DNA of 64,000 nt from Thalassospiraceae bacterium LMO-JJ14 (GCA_021555105.2 CP134604.1:3448501-3512500); one strand, 5' to 3'. Numbered from the stretch's first letter, positions 17,288 to 26,428 are shown. A program made the numbers and translations. The notes: generated by a model from the sequence alone, not told the origin.

Positions 17288-18835
17288 TCAAGCGGCCCCT
17301 ACGGGGAGAGCGACAAAGCGTTGTTCGGTGCCGCGTTTGACCAGGGCGAGAACGGATTTCCGGCCGTCCTTGCGCGCCTGATCGAGACGCTCGGCAAGCT
17401 CGCCGGGCGAGGCGATATCCCGGCCGCCGGCCTTGGTCACCACGTCACCGCGGCGAAGGCCTTTTTCTTCCGCCGGGCTGCCCGGCTTGACCTCGACCAC
17501 GACCACGCCCTTGGTGTTTTCCGGCATGCCCAGCTCACGGGCGATATCCGGATTCAACTCCTGCAGCGCGAGGCCGACCTGATCGGTGGACGTTTCGGAC
17601 GGCGTCGCGGATGCGATTTTCTTGCTCGCCGGCTGCGTGCCGATTTTCACATCCAGGCTCTTTGAGGAGCCGTCGCGCCAGACCGTGACGTCGCTTACCT
17701 TGCCGGGATCGATATCGGCGATCAGACGCGGCAGTTCTTTCAGTTCCTTGATGGTCCGGCCATCGACGGCAAGGATCACGTCGCCTACCTTCATGCCCGC
17801 CTTGCTGGCCGGGCTGTCGGCGTTCACATCGGCGACCAGGACACCCTCGGTGGATTTCAGACCCAGTCCCTCGGCGATATCATCGCTGAGCGACTGAATG
17901 CTGACACCGAGCCAGCCGCGTTCGACCGTGCCGTTGGTCTTGAGTTCGGCAACCACCTTCGCGGCGATTTCAGACGGGATTGCGAAACCGATCCCGACGT
18001 TGCCGCCGTTGGGCGAGAAGATCGCCGAATTGACGCCGACCACGTTGCCGCTGACATCGAAGGCCGGGCCGCCCGAGTTGCCGCGGTTGATCGGCGCATC
18101 GATCTGCAGGAAATCGTCATACGGTCCGGCGCCGATGGTCCGGCCGCGTGCCGATACGATGCCGACGTTGACCGAATGGCCAAGGCCGAACGGGTTGCCG
18201 ACGGTCAGCACCCAGTCGCCGACGCGCACGTCATTCGACTTGCCGAAATTCACATACGGCACCGGTTTGTCGGAATCGATCTTGAGCAATGCCAGGTCGG
18301 TCTTGTCGTCGAGACCGATCAGCCGCGCCTTGGCCGACGTGCCGTCCTTGAAGGTCACGGTAATCTCGTCGGCGTTATGAACCACGTGCTCGTTGGTGAC
18401 GATATGGCCTTCGGCGTCGATCACGAAGCCGGAACCGGCACCGATACGTTTTTCACCCTGCCCGCGTCCGTCGGGCGCGCCGAAGCGCTTTGCGCCGGGT
18501 TGATCGGGCATGTTGAAATAACGCTCGAAAAATTCACGCATGTTCGCGGGTGCGTCCTGCATCTGCGTCATCACCGGACTGGCATGCGACGTCACCTGAA
18601 TATTGACCACCGCCGGCGAAACCCGTTCGACGATGTCTGCGAAGCTGGCCGGCAATACGCTGTCGGTCTTTCCCAACTGAACAGGGCTTGGGGGCGTTTT
18701 TGCCTGCAACGGCACCGAGAATGCGCTTGCGACCATAACCGCCGCACCCAGCGCCACGACCGCGACAATGCGCTTCTTGTAGCGGCGGCGCGGGTGTAAT
18801 GCCGGTCCTTTTTGCTTATTCTTATATGCCAACAT
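17288..18835 (-). CDS. degP: DegP/HtrA-type periplasmic serine endoprotease
   Basis: 515 residues from ATG 18835, preceded by AAGGAAG; the open frame goes 23 codons further without a ribosome site. A basic N-terminus and membrane/signal segment (about 22-46) direct it to the periplasm. The trypsin-like domain has the triad His150 (TNEHVVHN), Asp180 (KTDLALLK) and Ser254 (RGNSGGP). Two PDZ domains follow, at about 300-390 and 415-510. The layout and length match Do/DegP proteases that degrade or refold damaged envelope proteins. It lies upstream of an OmpR-type regulator/kinase pair on the same strand; that the pair controls it is possible but not shown. Confidence 0.95.
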   Translation of the reverse strand: MLAYKNKQKGPALHPRRRYKKRIVAVVALGAAVMVASAFSVPLQAKTPPSPVQLGKTDSVLPASFADIVERVSPAVVNIQVTSHASPVMTQMQDAPANMREFFERYFNMPDQPGAKRFGAPDGRGQGEKRIGAGSGFVIDAEGHIVTNEHVVHNADEITVTFKDGTSAKARLIGLDDKTDLALLKIDSDKPVPYVNFGKSNDVRVGDWVLTVGNPFGLGHSVNVGIVSARGRTIGAGPYDDFLQIDAPINRGNSGGPAFDVSGNVVGVNSAIFSPNGGNVGIGFAIPSEIAAKVVAELKTNGTVERGWLGVSIQSLSDDIAEGLGLKSTEGVLVADVNADSPASKAGMKVGDVILAVDGRTIKELKELPRLIADIDPGKVSDVTVWRDGSSKSLDVKIGTQPASKKIASATPSETSTDQVGLALQELNPDIARELGMPENTKGVVVVEVKPGSPAEEKGLRRGDVVTKAGGRDIASPGELAERLDQARKDGRKSVLALVKRGTEQRFVALPVGAA

Positions 18836-18946
18836 GTTCTGTCTTCCTTGCATCTGGTTCGTGGATTTCTTCACCACACATCGAGAAAATAGCGAGGCCG
18901 ACATTACGAGGGTATTTCCAGAGCATTAATTCTCGTTCATGTTCCC

Positions 18947-20686
18947 ATGATGCAGGAACTGGAAGGCGTACTCGGCGCCACAACAATCGTCGTTCTGTCC
19001 GCGCTCGGGCTGCAGTTCTGGACCCTTGTCCGGTCCGCGAGGCATCTCGAGGACAAGGTTTCACTGACTTTGTTTGCGGCATCGGCGGCGCTGGCGGCCC
19101 GGGGCATTGCCGCGCTCTCAGGCGTACTCGCGGTCGAAATGATGGGCGATATCCTGATTCTGGCGGTCTCGGCGGCGCTGCTGGCTGTAAGTTATCTGCA
19201 TAAATCCGCCATCGTCGATCTGGACTATTTGGCCCGCACCCTGATGGACAGGTCACCCAATCCGATCATGATCAAATGTGCCGACGGCACCTATGAATAC
19301 ATCAACCCCGCCTTCGAGACGGCATTCGAGGTCTCGCACGCCGATGTCATCGGACGCAAAGCCGAAGAGATCTGGGACGACCAACTGAGCAATGCCGCGA
19401 TTGAAGCAGATCAGCGTGTGATCGAAACGCGTGCGCCGTCGATCCACAAGGTCCAGTTCCAGACGTCCGATGCTCAGGTCAAGGACTGGCTGGTCTCGAA
19501 ATTCGCGATGCCGATGCCCAGCGGCTTGCTGTGCATTGCCACCGTCTATACGGATTTCTCGGAACATGTCGAACTTGAAAAACGGCTGGCGGAGAGTGAA
19601 ACGCGCATTCAGACGCTGCTCGATAACTCGCCGGCGCCGATTTATTTCAAGGATCAGAACTTACGCTTCATCATGGCCAACCGCCGTTATCTGGAAGTCT
19701 ACGGCGTCACCCTCGAACAGATACGCGGCAAGACATCCCTCGAAGTGTTCGACGATAGCTGGGGCCCGGCATTCATTGCCCATGACCGGGAAATCCTCGA
19801 GAAACGCCGGCTGATCATGCACGAGGAGAGTATCAATAAAGCCACATTCCTGACCGCCAAGTTCCCGATCATCAACAATAGCGGCGAGTTGATCGGTGTC
19901 GGCGGCATCGAAACCGATATCACGGACCGCGTTGCCGTGGAGCGGGCATACCGCAAGGCCCGCGACGAGGCGGAAATGGCGAACCGGTCGAAATCCGCGT
20001 TCCTCGCCAACATGTCGCATGAATTACGCACGCCGTTGAATTCGATCATCGGCTTCTCGGACAGCCTGCTGGCCGGCACGCTGGGCAACGTCGAGAACCC
20101 GTTGCATCGTGAATATCTCGAGATCATCCGCACCGGCGGCGAGCATCTTCTGCAGTTGATCAACGATATTCTGGATCTGTCGAGAATCGAGGCCGGCAAG
20201 CTGAAACTCGAGGAACAGCCGACCGACCTGCATGTCGTGTTCAGCGACTCGATCCGCCTGACCGCCGAACACGCGGGAGCCGAGGGCATCTTCATCGACA
20301 ACCGCATTCCCGACGATCTGCCCCTGCTAATGGCGGACGAGCGGCAATTGCGTCAGGTGCTGATCAATCTGCTGTCCAACGCGATCAAGTTCACCGATCC
20401 CGGTGGCAAGATTACGGCGACGGCCAGACGCATGGAAGGCGGCGGTCTGGAAATCAGGATCGCCGACACGGGCGTCGGCATCGACCCGGAAAATCTGAAA
20501 CTGGTCCAACAGCCGTTCGTTCAGGTCGCCGATGCCCTGACCCGTAAACACAAGGGCTCAGGCCTCGGTCTGGCCATCGTGCAGTCGATCGTCACATTGC
20601 ATGGCGGCACCTTCACCCTTGAAAGCACGGTGGGCAAGGGGACGGCGGCAATCATCGCCCTGCCGCCCGAACGCGTTCTGCCATAA
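18947..20686 (+). CDS. PAS-domain sensor histidine kinase
   Basis: 579 residues. Three hydrophobic segments within the first 85 residues anchor it in the membrane with little periplasmic exposure. Two PAS domains follow (about 92-205 and 217-330), then HisKA with His358 (NMSHELRTPLNSIIGF) and HATPase with Asn478 (NLLSNAIKF), G1 DTGVGID and G2 GSGLGLAIVQS. Catalytic motifs are complete; no receiver domain. Divergent from degP with a gap of 111 bases. The partner regulator is not adjacent. The kinase domain is close in sequence style to the kinases at 1818 and 22612, suggesting paralogues. Confidence 0.9.
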   Translation: MMQELEGVLGATTIVVLSALGLQFWTLVRSARHLEDKVSLTLFAASAALAARGIAALSGVLAVEMMGDILILAVSAALLAVSYLHKSAIVDLDYLARTLMDRSPNPIMIKCADGTYEYINPAFETAFEVSHADVIGRKAEEIWDDQLSNAAIEADQRVIETRAPSIHKVQFQTSDAQVKDWLVSKFAMPMPSGLLCIATVYTDFSEHVELEKRLAESETRIQTLLDNSPAPIYFKDQNLRFIMANRRYLEVYGVTLEQIRGKTSLEVFDDSWGPAFIAHDREILEKRRLIMHEESINKATFLTAKFPIINNSGELIGVGGIETDITDRVAVERAYRKARDEAEMANRSKSAFLANMSHELRTPLNSIIGFSDSLLAGTLGNVENPLHREYLEIIRTGGEHLLQLINDILDLSRIEAGKLKLEEQPTDLHVVFSDSIRLTAEHAGAEGIFIDNRIPDDLPLLMADERQLRQVLINLLSNAIKFTDPGGKITATARRMEGGGLEIRIADTGVGIDPENLKLVQQPFVQVADALTRKHKGSGLGLAIVQSIVTLHGGTFTLESTVGKGTAAIIALPPERVLP

Positions 20687-20768
20687 CCTTTCCGCAACAC
20701 CCGGGTGCGCGCCGTGACGATTTCGTCGCTGCAGCAATCCGAACCGCATAAGCGCACGTATCAGGGGC

Positions 20769-21581
20769 ATGCAAACACGCAGCCGGCATATCATGACATT
20801 CGCGGTCCCTGTTGCGGCGGTCTTGATGACTGTGCCGGCACTGCCGGGACATGCCAGCATCAATCAGCCCTGGCAAGACGCCCCGGCGCGCGCAACCGTC
20901 CCGTTTGACCCCATCGAAGCATATGGCGAAGAGATCATCTTCGATGTTTACCGCAAGGGCGAACGGATCGGCAGCCACACCGTCCAGTTCGTGCAAGATG
21001 ACGCCTTGTTAACCGTGACCAGCCTGTTCGACATTTCCATCCGCCTCCTCGGCCTTTCTCTATATGCCTACAGCTACACCTCACGTGGTTCGTGGCGTCA
21101 CGGTGAACTTGTCGCGATTGAAGCAGAAACCAATGATGACGGCACTGTAAGCCGTGTGGTCGCCGGGCTGCGCGATGATGCGCCCGGCGAAAGCATGCTG
21201 AGCGTATCCGGGCCGGACAGTCAGTCCCAGGTTCCTGCCGGTATATATCCGACTACGCATTGGAATCCGGGCGTGATCGGCGCCACGAAAATCCTGAATA
21301 CGATCACCGGTCATGCAAACACCGTCTCTATGTCGGATCTTGGTGTCGAGGTTGTTGAAACCGGTGGGGCACAACGCCGGGCCCGGCATTACGCTTACCG
21401 GGGGGAGCTTGAAAACCACGTATGGTACGATAGCAAAGGACGCTGGGTAAAAATGCGCTTCCCGGGGAAAGATGGTATCGACATAGAATACAGATGCCGT
21501 AAATGCGGCGCAGATATACCGCCGCATCATTCCGAAACGAACGCCGGACACCGGCAAACTCAGGGGCAGGCTTCGCGATGA
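20769..21581 (+). CDS. DUF6134-family exported protein
   Basis: 270 residues with a signal peptide of about 30 residues (VAAVLMTVPALPGHA). The body has hallmarks of an alphaproteobacterial family of unknown function: YGEEIIFDVYRKGERIGSHTV, LLGLSLYAYSYTSRGSWRHGELVAIEAETNDDG, PTTHWNPGVIGATKILNTITG and KGRWVKMRFPGKDG. The predicted fold is an all-beta periplasmic domain. It overlaps the next gene by an ATGA junction, so the two are translationally coupled. The last 25 residues are polar and may be disordered. Function not known. Confidence 0.8.
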   Translation: MQTRSRHIMTFAVPVAAVLMTVPALPGHASINQPWQDAPARATVPFDPIEAYGEEIIFDVYRKGERIGSHTVQFVQDDALLTVTSLFDISIRLLGLSLYAYSYTSRGSWRHGELVAIEAETNDDGTVSRVVAGLRDDAPGESMLSVSGPDSQSQVPAGIYPTTHWNPGVIGATKILNTITGHANTVSMSDLGVEVVETGGAQRRARHYAYRGELENHVWYDSKGRWVKMRFPGKDGIDIEYRCRKCGADIPPHHSETNAGHRQTQGQASR

Positions 21582-22000
21582 CAGCGGGATTTGACACATA
21601 CTGCGATTATCTGCAGCGCATGGATGGCACGAACGTCGGCGAGTTGACGGACCACGTGTCGCCCGGCGTGCATTTCAAGGACCCGTTCAACGATGTGCAC
21701 GGCGCCGGCGCCATGCGCGCCGTCTTCATCGACATGTTCGAACATCTGCACGATCCGGACTTCACCATTCACCACCGCATGAACGACGGCGACATCTGCG
21801 TCATTGTCTGGACCCTGTCCGGGCGCCTGATGAACCGAGACTGGTCGGTGGACGGTGCCAGCCAGCTCCGCTTCGACCAGCAGGGCATGCTCAGCGAACA
21901 CATCGATCACTGGGACGCGGCATCCGGATTGTACGAAAAAATCCCCGCCGTCGGCTGGTTCATACGATACCTGCGAAAACGGCTTGAGGTCGCCCGCTGA
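21578..22000 (+). CDS. NTF2-like (SnoaL-fold) protein
   Basis: 140 residues from ATG 21578, overlapping the stop of the DUF6134 gene. VHFKDPFNDVHGAGAMRAVFIDMFEHLHDPDF and LRFDQQGMLSEHIDHWDAASGLYEKIPAVGWFIRYLRKRL match a SnoaL/NTF2-like group that I associate with lipid-modification or photooxidative-stress operons (with short-chain dehydrogenases and cyclopropane-fatty-acid synthase-like enzymes) in other proteobacteria. Those partners are absent here. Probably a small-molecule-binding or isomerase-type cone fold; function unknown. Its stop abuts that of the convergent regulator gene. Confidence 0.78.
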   Translation: MTAGFDTYCDYLQRMDGTNVGELTDHVSPGVHFKDPFNDVHGAGAMRAVFIDMFEHLHDPDFTIHHRMNDGDICVIVWTLSGRLMNRDWSVDGASQLRFDQQGMLSEHIDHWDAASGLYEKIPAVGWFIRYLRKRLEVAR

Positions 22001-22615
22001 TCAGCCAGGGCCGTGCAACATGATATGCTTCTTGATGAGGTCCGCCAGATTGCGGGCTTTCATTTTTTCCATGACCTTGGCGCGGTGCACTTCGACGGTC
22101 CGCTGCGAGATATTCAGATCATAGGCAATCTGCTTGTTCATCGCGCCATTGACGACGAGCCGGTAAACGTCGATTTCGCGCGGGGTCAGCGATTTGTAAG
22201 CTGCCGTTGCCTGCGCTTCTTCCTCGGCCTCCAGGGCCTGCGCCTTGCGTTGTTCCAGCGCGCGGTTGACGCTTTCAAGAAGGGCCTGGTTGTTGATCGG
22301 CTTTTCGTGAAAATCGAAAGCCCCCTGTTTCATGGCCTGAATAGCCATCGGCACATCGCCGTGCGCGGTCGCCAGAATAACCGGCACACGAATGCCGTCT
22401 TCATTGAGTTTTTCAAGCAGCTGCAGACCGCTCATCCGAGGCATCCGGACATCGAGAATCAGGCACCCGGCCGGTTCCGGGTCGAAATTTTCAAGGAATT
22501 CGATGGCGCTGACGTGGCTTTCCCAGGGCAGGTCGACGGAGTCCATAAGGTCCTGAAACAACTCCATATTGGCCTTATTGTCTTCGACAATGTGAACGAT
22601 AAATTCTGTATTCAT
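22001..22615 (-). CDS. FixJ/NarL-type response regulator
   Basis: 204 residues. The receiver domain (1-122) has acidic residues EDN, phospho-acceptor Asp55 (CLILDVRMPRMSG), and lysine in DFHEKPIN. A LuxR-type helix-turn-helix lies at about 140-200 (LTPREIDVYRLVVNGAMNKQIA, then ISQRTVEVHRAKVMEKM). The receiver has the FixJ-like layout. It overlaps the stop of the upstream hybrid kinase gene by four bases (ATGA), so the two are translated together and are very likely cognate partners. Confidence 0.93.
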   Translation of the reverse strand: MNTEFIVHIVEDNKANMELFQDLMDSVDLPWESHVSAIEFLENFDPEPAGCLILDVRMPRMSGLQLLEKLNEDGIRVPVILATAHGDVPMAIQAMKQGAFDFHEKPINNQALLESVNRALEQRKAQALEAEEEAQATAAYKSLTPREIDVYRLVVNGAMNKQIAYDLNISQRTVEVHRAKVMEKMKARNLADLIKKHIMLHGPG

Positions 22616-24036
22616 AAAAGCTTGCCCAACCGTTGGTCCAGCACCTCGTTCACGGCACCGAGAAATTCATTCACCTTGAACGGTTTGGCAAAAAATTTGT
22701 CGATCCCGGCCTTTTCGCAGCGCTCCTGGGTGGTTTCCTGAACATCGCCGGTCAACACGAAGATCGGAATGTTCCTGATCGATGCGACATTGCGGATATA
22801 GCGGGTTGCGTCGATACCGTTCATGCCGCTCAGGTTCAAATCCATGATAATCAGATCGGGAAGCTGATCCAACGCCATGGCGATACCCTCTTCGGCCGTC
22901 GGCGCGGTCAAAACCTGAACGTCGGTATATTCGCTCAGCATGTCTTCCATCAAAAGCACGTTGGAAGCGATATCCTCGATATACAAGACCAGCCCCTGCG
23001 GTCGTTTGCCCAGATTGACCGGCGTCATTTCAAGCTGGGCATCGGCTTCAGCCGGTTTTTCCGTGATCGGCAGGTCGAACCAGAAGCGCGATCCCTCACC
23101 TTCCCTGCTTTCGAAATCCAACACCCCTTCCATGGCGTGAACAAGCAGCCGTGTCAGCACCAGCCCAACGCCACTGCCTTCAATATCGGTTTCTTCGCGA
23201 CCGAGGCGGGAAAACGGCCGAAACAGTTCATGGTGTTTGTTTTCAGGGATGCCGAGACCACTGTCGCCGACCGTGATCCGCAGCCATTGATCCTTGAAAA
23301 CCCGAGCGTCGATCCAGACCTTGCCGTCCGGCTTGTTGTACTTGCAGGCATTGCTCAGTAAATTGATCAGACACTGCTTGATGCGCAGGAAATCGCCCAA
23401 CGCACCGGGCATATCGAACCCGGGGTCGATGCGGTTTTCGAAGGTCACGCCGCCTGTGCCGATCAGCGGCGAAATCATCTGCAGGCTTTCGGTGATCACC
23501 ACCTCCATGTCGACGGCTTCGATATTGAGATCCAGATTGCCGTTTTCGATTTTCGACAGATCGAGGACATTGTTGATCAGCCCGAGCAGATGCCGGCCGC
23601 CGCGCAGAATATGGCGGACCTGTTTTCCCTGCCGCTCGCTCAGGACTTCTTTCTTGCTGTCCAGCAGCAGTTGCGAAAAACCGATGATCGAGTTCAGCGG
23701 CGTCCTCAGTTCGTGGCTCATCTCGGCCAGGAATTTGCTTTTCGCCGTGCTGTTCAATTCGGCTGTAATTCTGGCGTGTTCAAGCTCGGCGGTGCGCTGC
23801 TGGATCAGCATGTCCAGATCGCGGTTGGCATCTTCCAGCCGGACGACGGAACTGCGCGCATTGCCGAGGACATTGTTGATCTGTGCTGCCAGCAACCGGA
23901 TCGCGGGGTCGTCCGTCTGCGGGTCGACACGCATGAGGCGCCCGTCAAGCTGCGTCTGCCGCAACTGCTCGGCAAGGTCCTCGATCCCGGCGCTCAGGCT
24001 GCCAGTCACATTATCCATGTCGGCAACGTCGCTCAT
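22612..24036 (-). CDS. Soluble hybrid histidine kinase with C-terminal receiver
   Basis: 474 residues from ATG 24036; a few extra codons upstream lack a ribosome site. There is no membrane segment. The N-terminus (1-100) is helical and ends in a coiled coil (EDANRDLDMLIQQRTAELEHA). Then come HisKA with His108 (AEMSHELRTPLNSIIGF), HATPase (NLLSNACKYNKP, GDSGLGIPE, GSGVGLVLTRLL) and a receiver domain from about 350 with Asp in LIIMDLNLSGMNG and KPF near the end. The receiver may act in phosphate transfer or feedback toward the coupled FixJ-type regulator. The input signal is unknown. Confidence 0.9.
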   Translation of the reverse strand: MSDVADMDNVTGSLSAGIEDLAEQLRQTQLDGRLMRVDPQTDDPAIRLLAAQINNVLGNARSSVVRLEDANRDLDMLIQQRTAELEHARITAELNSTAKSKFLAEMSHELRTPLNSIIGFSQLLLDSKKEVLSERQGKQVRHILRGGRHLLGLINNVLDLSKIENGNLDLNIEAVDMEVVITESLQMISPLIGTGGVTFENRIDPGFDMPGALGDFLRIKQCLINLLSNACKYNKPDGKVWIDARVFKDQWLRITVGDSGLGIPENKHHELFRPFSRLGREETDIEGSGVGLVLTRLLVHAMEGVLDFESREGEGSRFWFDLPITEKPAEADAQLEMTPVNLGKRPQGLVLYIEDIASNVLLMEDMLSEYTDVQVLTAPTAEEGIAMALDQLPDLIIMDLNLSGMNGIDATRYIRNVASIRNIPIFVLTGDVQETTQERCEKAGIDKFFAKPFKVNEFLGAVNEVLDQRLGKLL

Positions 24037-24159
24037 TGGCGCGTATCCCTGCGAAGGCTTGCACACACGGCGCCACGCCGGCACCGCAAGACGAATATTC
24101 TAGCAAGGATTGCCGCAACAACAACTTATGGGTGATGCAGGGGCTTTATACGCCGGCTC

Positions 24160-24382
24160 CGCGCCCGCGCGCTTATGCGCGCAAAATTGAATACCCGCGC
24201 TTATGCGCGCTCACATCCATATTTGTCGTGCCCACAAGAAAACAAAAACCCAGGCTTTTGGCCTCATACAATGACATTGGGTTTTTCATGGTGGGCACGC
24301 CCGCGCGCTTATGCGCGCTCTCATCCATATTTGTCGTGCCCACAAGAAAACAAAAACCCAGGCTTTTGGCCTGGGTTTTTCA
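24160..24382. repeat. Duplicated, palindrome-rich flank of tRNA-Val
   Basis: The gap of about 345 bases between the hybrid kinase start and the tRNA holds two near-identical direct repeats, 24196-24299 and about 24303-24396, the second running into the tRNA. Each contains a GCGC-TTAT-GCGC palindrome, the segment CATCCATATTTGTCGTGCCCAC, a terminator-like arm and the sequence GGTGGGCACG copied from the tRNA 3' end. A third palindrome copy lies at 24167-24182. In the first repeat the terminator stem is broken by a 14-base change (24265-24278). Nothing coding is seen. Confidence 0.85.
24347..24381 (-). terminator. Intrinsic terminator of tRNA-Val
   Basis: On the minus strand, directly after the CCA end, the stem AAAACCCAGGC/GCCTGGGTTTT closes a CAAAA-type loop and is followed by a T-rich run. 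Outside it, GTCGTGCCCAC and GTGGGCACGAC form an extra 11-bp inverted repeat that includes the tRNA 3' end. Confidence 0.85.
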
Positions 24383-24457
24383 TGGTGGGCACGACTGGGA
24401 TTGAACCAGTGACCCCCTCGATGTCAACGAGGTGCTCTCCCGCTGAGCTACGCGCCC
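24383..24457 (-). tRNA. tRNA-Val (anticodon GAC)
   Basis: 75 nucleotides including an encoded CCA (24383-24385). The acceptor arm GGGCGCG pairs with CGTGCCC (one G-U), discriminator A. D arm AGCTCAGCGGGAGAGCA, anticodon stem CCTCG/CGAGG with loop TTGACAT giving anticodon GAC (24423-24425), and T loop GGTTCAATCCC are all canonical. Reads GUC/GUU valine codons. Confidence 0.97.
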
Positions 24458-24791
24458 TTCAAACCGCTCTAAAACAACGATTTTTCGGAATGTATGCCGC
24501 GAAGGCACACTTCGGGCACACGTTGTACTGAAATGCCTCCGGGAAAACAAGCCGTTAGATTTGAAAAGTGGCCTGTCACCATCCCCGTCAAGTGGGAACG
24601 CACGGGATTGGCACACATCGTATCACGCAGGCATCTTATATCGGCACAACTTATACGCCATTCTTGAAATCGGCCCTTCTTGGAACGTAAGATTGATCTT
24701 CATACACGTTAACCCGTTTCGGTTGCGAACGGTGTATTATGCTTACGTCCATGGCTCTTTCTTTTAAGGGTTTGAAAACAAGGAGGGTTCA
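24458..24791. other. 334-base intergenic region between divergent tRNA-Val and lipoprotein genes
   Basis: No convincing ORF is present. It must hold the promoters of both flanking genes, but I see no clear pair of -35/-10 boxes. A GGAAC...CGTT pair (near 24680-24710) is spaced too widely (20 bases) for a confident EcfG-type promoter. A strong Shine-Dalgarno (AGGAGGG, 24781-24787) precedes the lipoprotein ATG. Confidence 0.5.
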
Positions 24792-25346
24792 ATGCTTAAA
24801 AAAACTGTCTGCGTCGGTTTGCTCACGGCAACTTTAGCCGCTTGCCAAACCACGGGCGGCTATGAACCGGTATCGGATAAGCTTGCGTCACTGTCCGTTG
24901 CCTTGGCCGATCAGGCCTGGACCGGCGGACAAATTCCGGATGGACAGCAGTGCAAGAAATTCGGCGGTAACGGCGCAACGCCGGCGTTGACGGTTTCCGG
25001 TATTCCCGCCGGCGCGAATGCAATCATCGTCGAATTCAATGACGAGTCATATACCCCCCTGAGCACGAACGGCGGTCATGGCAAGATCGGCTTTTGGATA
25101 AAAGGCGGCAGCACCGCTCAGCTTCCCTCGGTGCCGGGCGCCACCGATACGCTGACGGGCAATGCTTTTGTCGAAGCAAGAAACCGTGCGACGGGTTCCT
25201 ACACATCTGCCGGATATCTGCCGCCGTGTTCGGGCGGCAGAGGCAACACCTACTCGGCGGATGTTAAGGCTGTCTATAAAGCCAAAGCCGAAGGTGAGAA
25301 ATCCAAGCTTCTGGCAAAGGGCTATATCGTCATCGGTAAATATTAA
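24792..25346 (+). CDS. Lipoprotein, possibly PEBP-like
   Basis: 184 residues with a lipoprotein signal: basic start MLKK, hydrophobic core, and lipobox LAAC with Cys17, so the mature protein would be lipid-anchored. The body carries LTVSGIPAGANAIIVEFNDESY, GHGKIGFWI, and GYLPPCSGGRGNTYSADVKAVY. These recall phosphatidylethanolamine-binding-like (YbhB/YbcL) proteins, but I cannot confirm that family. Two further cysteines (CKKFGG, PPCSGG) could form a disulfide. Single gene with a strong ribosome site. Function unknown. Confidence 0.75.
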   Translation: MLKKTVCVGLLTATLAACQTTGGYEPVSDKLASLSVALADQAWTGGQIPDGQQCKKFGGNGATPALTVSGIPAGANAIIVEFNDESYTPLSTNGGHGKIGFWIKGGSTAQLPSVPGATDTLTGNAFVEARNRATGSYTSAGYLPPCSGGRGNTYSADVKAVYKAKAEGEKSKLLAKGYIVIGKY

Positions 25347-25516
25347 AGCCGGGGCCAGTGTCACCTCTGCGCGACGGTGGAAAGAAAATCATCCGATCTT
25401 GCCAGTCCGCGGCGAGGGCGGTTTAATTGTCGGCGATTCCGTCCCGGGCATTTCGCGCCTTGCTGTACCGGGGACGTTCTTGGACCAAATAACCAGCAGA
25501 GCGGACGGCCCCACGC

Positions 25517-26428
25517 ATGAGCGGTGACGACATACAGCCCAGCCATTTCGACGACGCGCTGACGCCCGGTTTCGACATCCAGCGCCCGGATGTGCTGGGA
25601 TCGCCGGTGATCTTCGCCTCGCCGCATTCCGGCCGGCGCTATCCCGTGGATTTCCTCAAGGCGTCCCGGCTCGACAACCGGGCGATCCGCCGCTCCGAAG
25701 ACGCCTTCGTCGACGAGCTGTTCGCCGCCGCCCCCGAATTCGGCGCGCCGCTGTTGCGCGCACACTTCCCGCGCGCCTATGTCGACGTCAACCGCGAGCC
25801 GTACGAGCTCGACCCCGGCATGTTCAACGCCGCATTGCCGGGTTGGGTCAACACCACCTCGCCCCGGGTCGGCGCCGGGCTCGGCACGGTCGCCAAGATT
25901 GTCGCCGGGGGCGCCGAGATCTATGACCGCAGGCTCGATTTCGAGGACGCGGTGCAGCGCATCGAGACCCACTACAAGCCCTATCACGCGGCCCTGCAGG
26001 GGCTGATCGACGAGGCGCTGGACGCGTTCGGGCGCTGCCTGATCGTCGATTGCCATTCGATGCCGTCGATGGCGCTGCCCAGCGCCAACACCAGCTTCGG
26101 CAACCCCGACATCGTGCTCGGCGACTGTCACGGTTCGTCATGCGTGCGTGAAATCACCCACATCGCCGAACAGACGCTGCGCGATCTGGGCCTCAGCGTA
26201 CAGCGCAACAAGCCCTATGCCGGCGGCTTCACGACGCGCCATTACGCCCGCCATCACGCCGGCGTGCAGACCCTGCAGATCGAAATCAACCGCGCGCTTT
26301 ACATGGATGAAGTGCATATCCGCCGGACTGCCGGTTTCGACCGTCTGGCCGAACGCATGCGGCTTTTGATCGCGCGCCTCAGCGATCTGGCGAGCGATGT
26401 CCTGGCGCCGCCGCTGGCCGCCGAATAA
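25517..26428 (+). CDS. N-formylglutamate amidohydrolase family protein
   Basis: 303 residues. The metal-hydrolase motifs of the FGase family are present: SPVIFASPHSGRRYP near residue 30, RSEDAFVDELF, FPRAYVDVNREPYELD, LIVDCHSMPS with the metal-binding DCHS, and the late RHHAGVQTLQIEINRALYMDE. Known members hydrolyse N-formyl- or N-acyl-amino acids (N-formyl-L-glutamate in histidine breakdown). No hut genes are nearby, so the substrate is open. A second, more distant family member lies at 51009. The GNAT gene follows 11 bases later, probably in the same operon. Confidence 0.88.
   Translation: MSGDDIQPSHFDDALTPGFDIQRPDVLGSPVIFASPHSGRRYPVDFLKASRLDNRAIRRSEDAFVDELFAAAPEFGAPLLRAHFPRAYVDVNREPYELDPGMFNAALPGWVNTTSPRVGAGLGTVAKIVAGGAEIYDRRLDFEDAVQRIETHYKPYHAALQGLIDEALDAFGRCLIVDCHSMPSMALPSANTSFGNPDIVLGDCHGSSCVREITHIAEQTLRDLGLSVQRNKPYAGGFTTRHYARHHAGVQTLQIEINRALYMDEVHIRRTAGFDRLAERMRLLIARLSDLASDVLAPPLAAE

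Noticed and set aside
24160-24400. CRISPR array
   Set aside because: Only two to three repeats of unequal spacing with a tRNA fragment and terminator inside; no spacers of constant length and no cas genes.
24036-24531. Plus-strand open frames in the tRNA flank that repeat the same peptide twice
   Set aside because: They simply translate the duplicated palindromic DNA and run through the tRNA gene; no ribosome site.
24680-24712. EcfG-type (GGAAC...CGTT) promoter before the lipoprotein gene
   Set aside because: The spacer is 20 bases, longer than the usual 16-18, so the match is probably chance.
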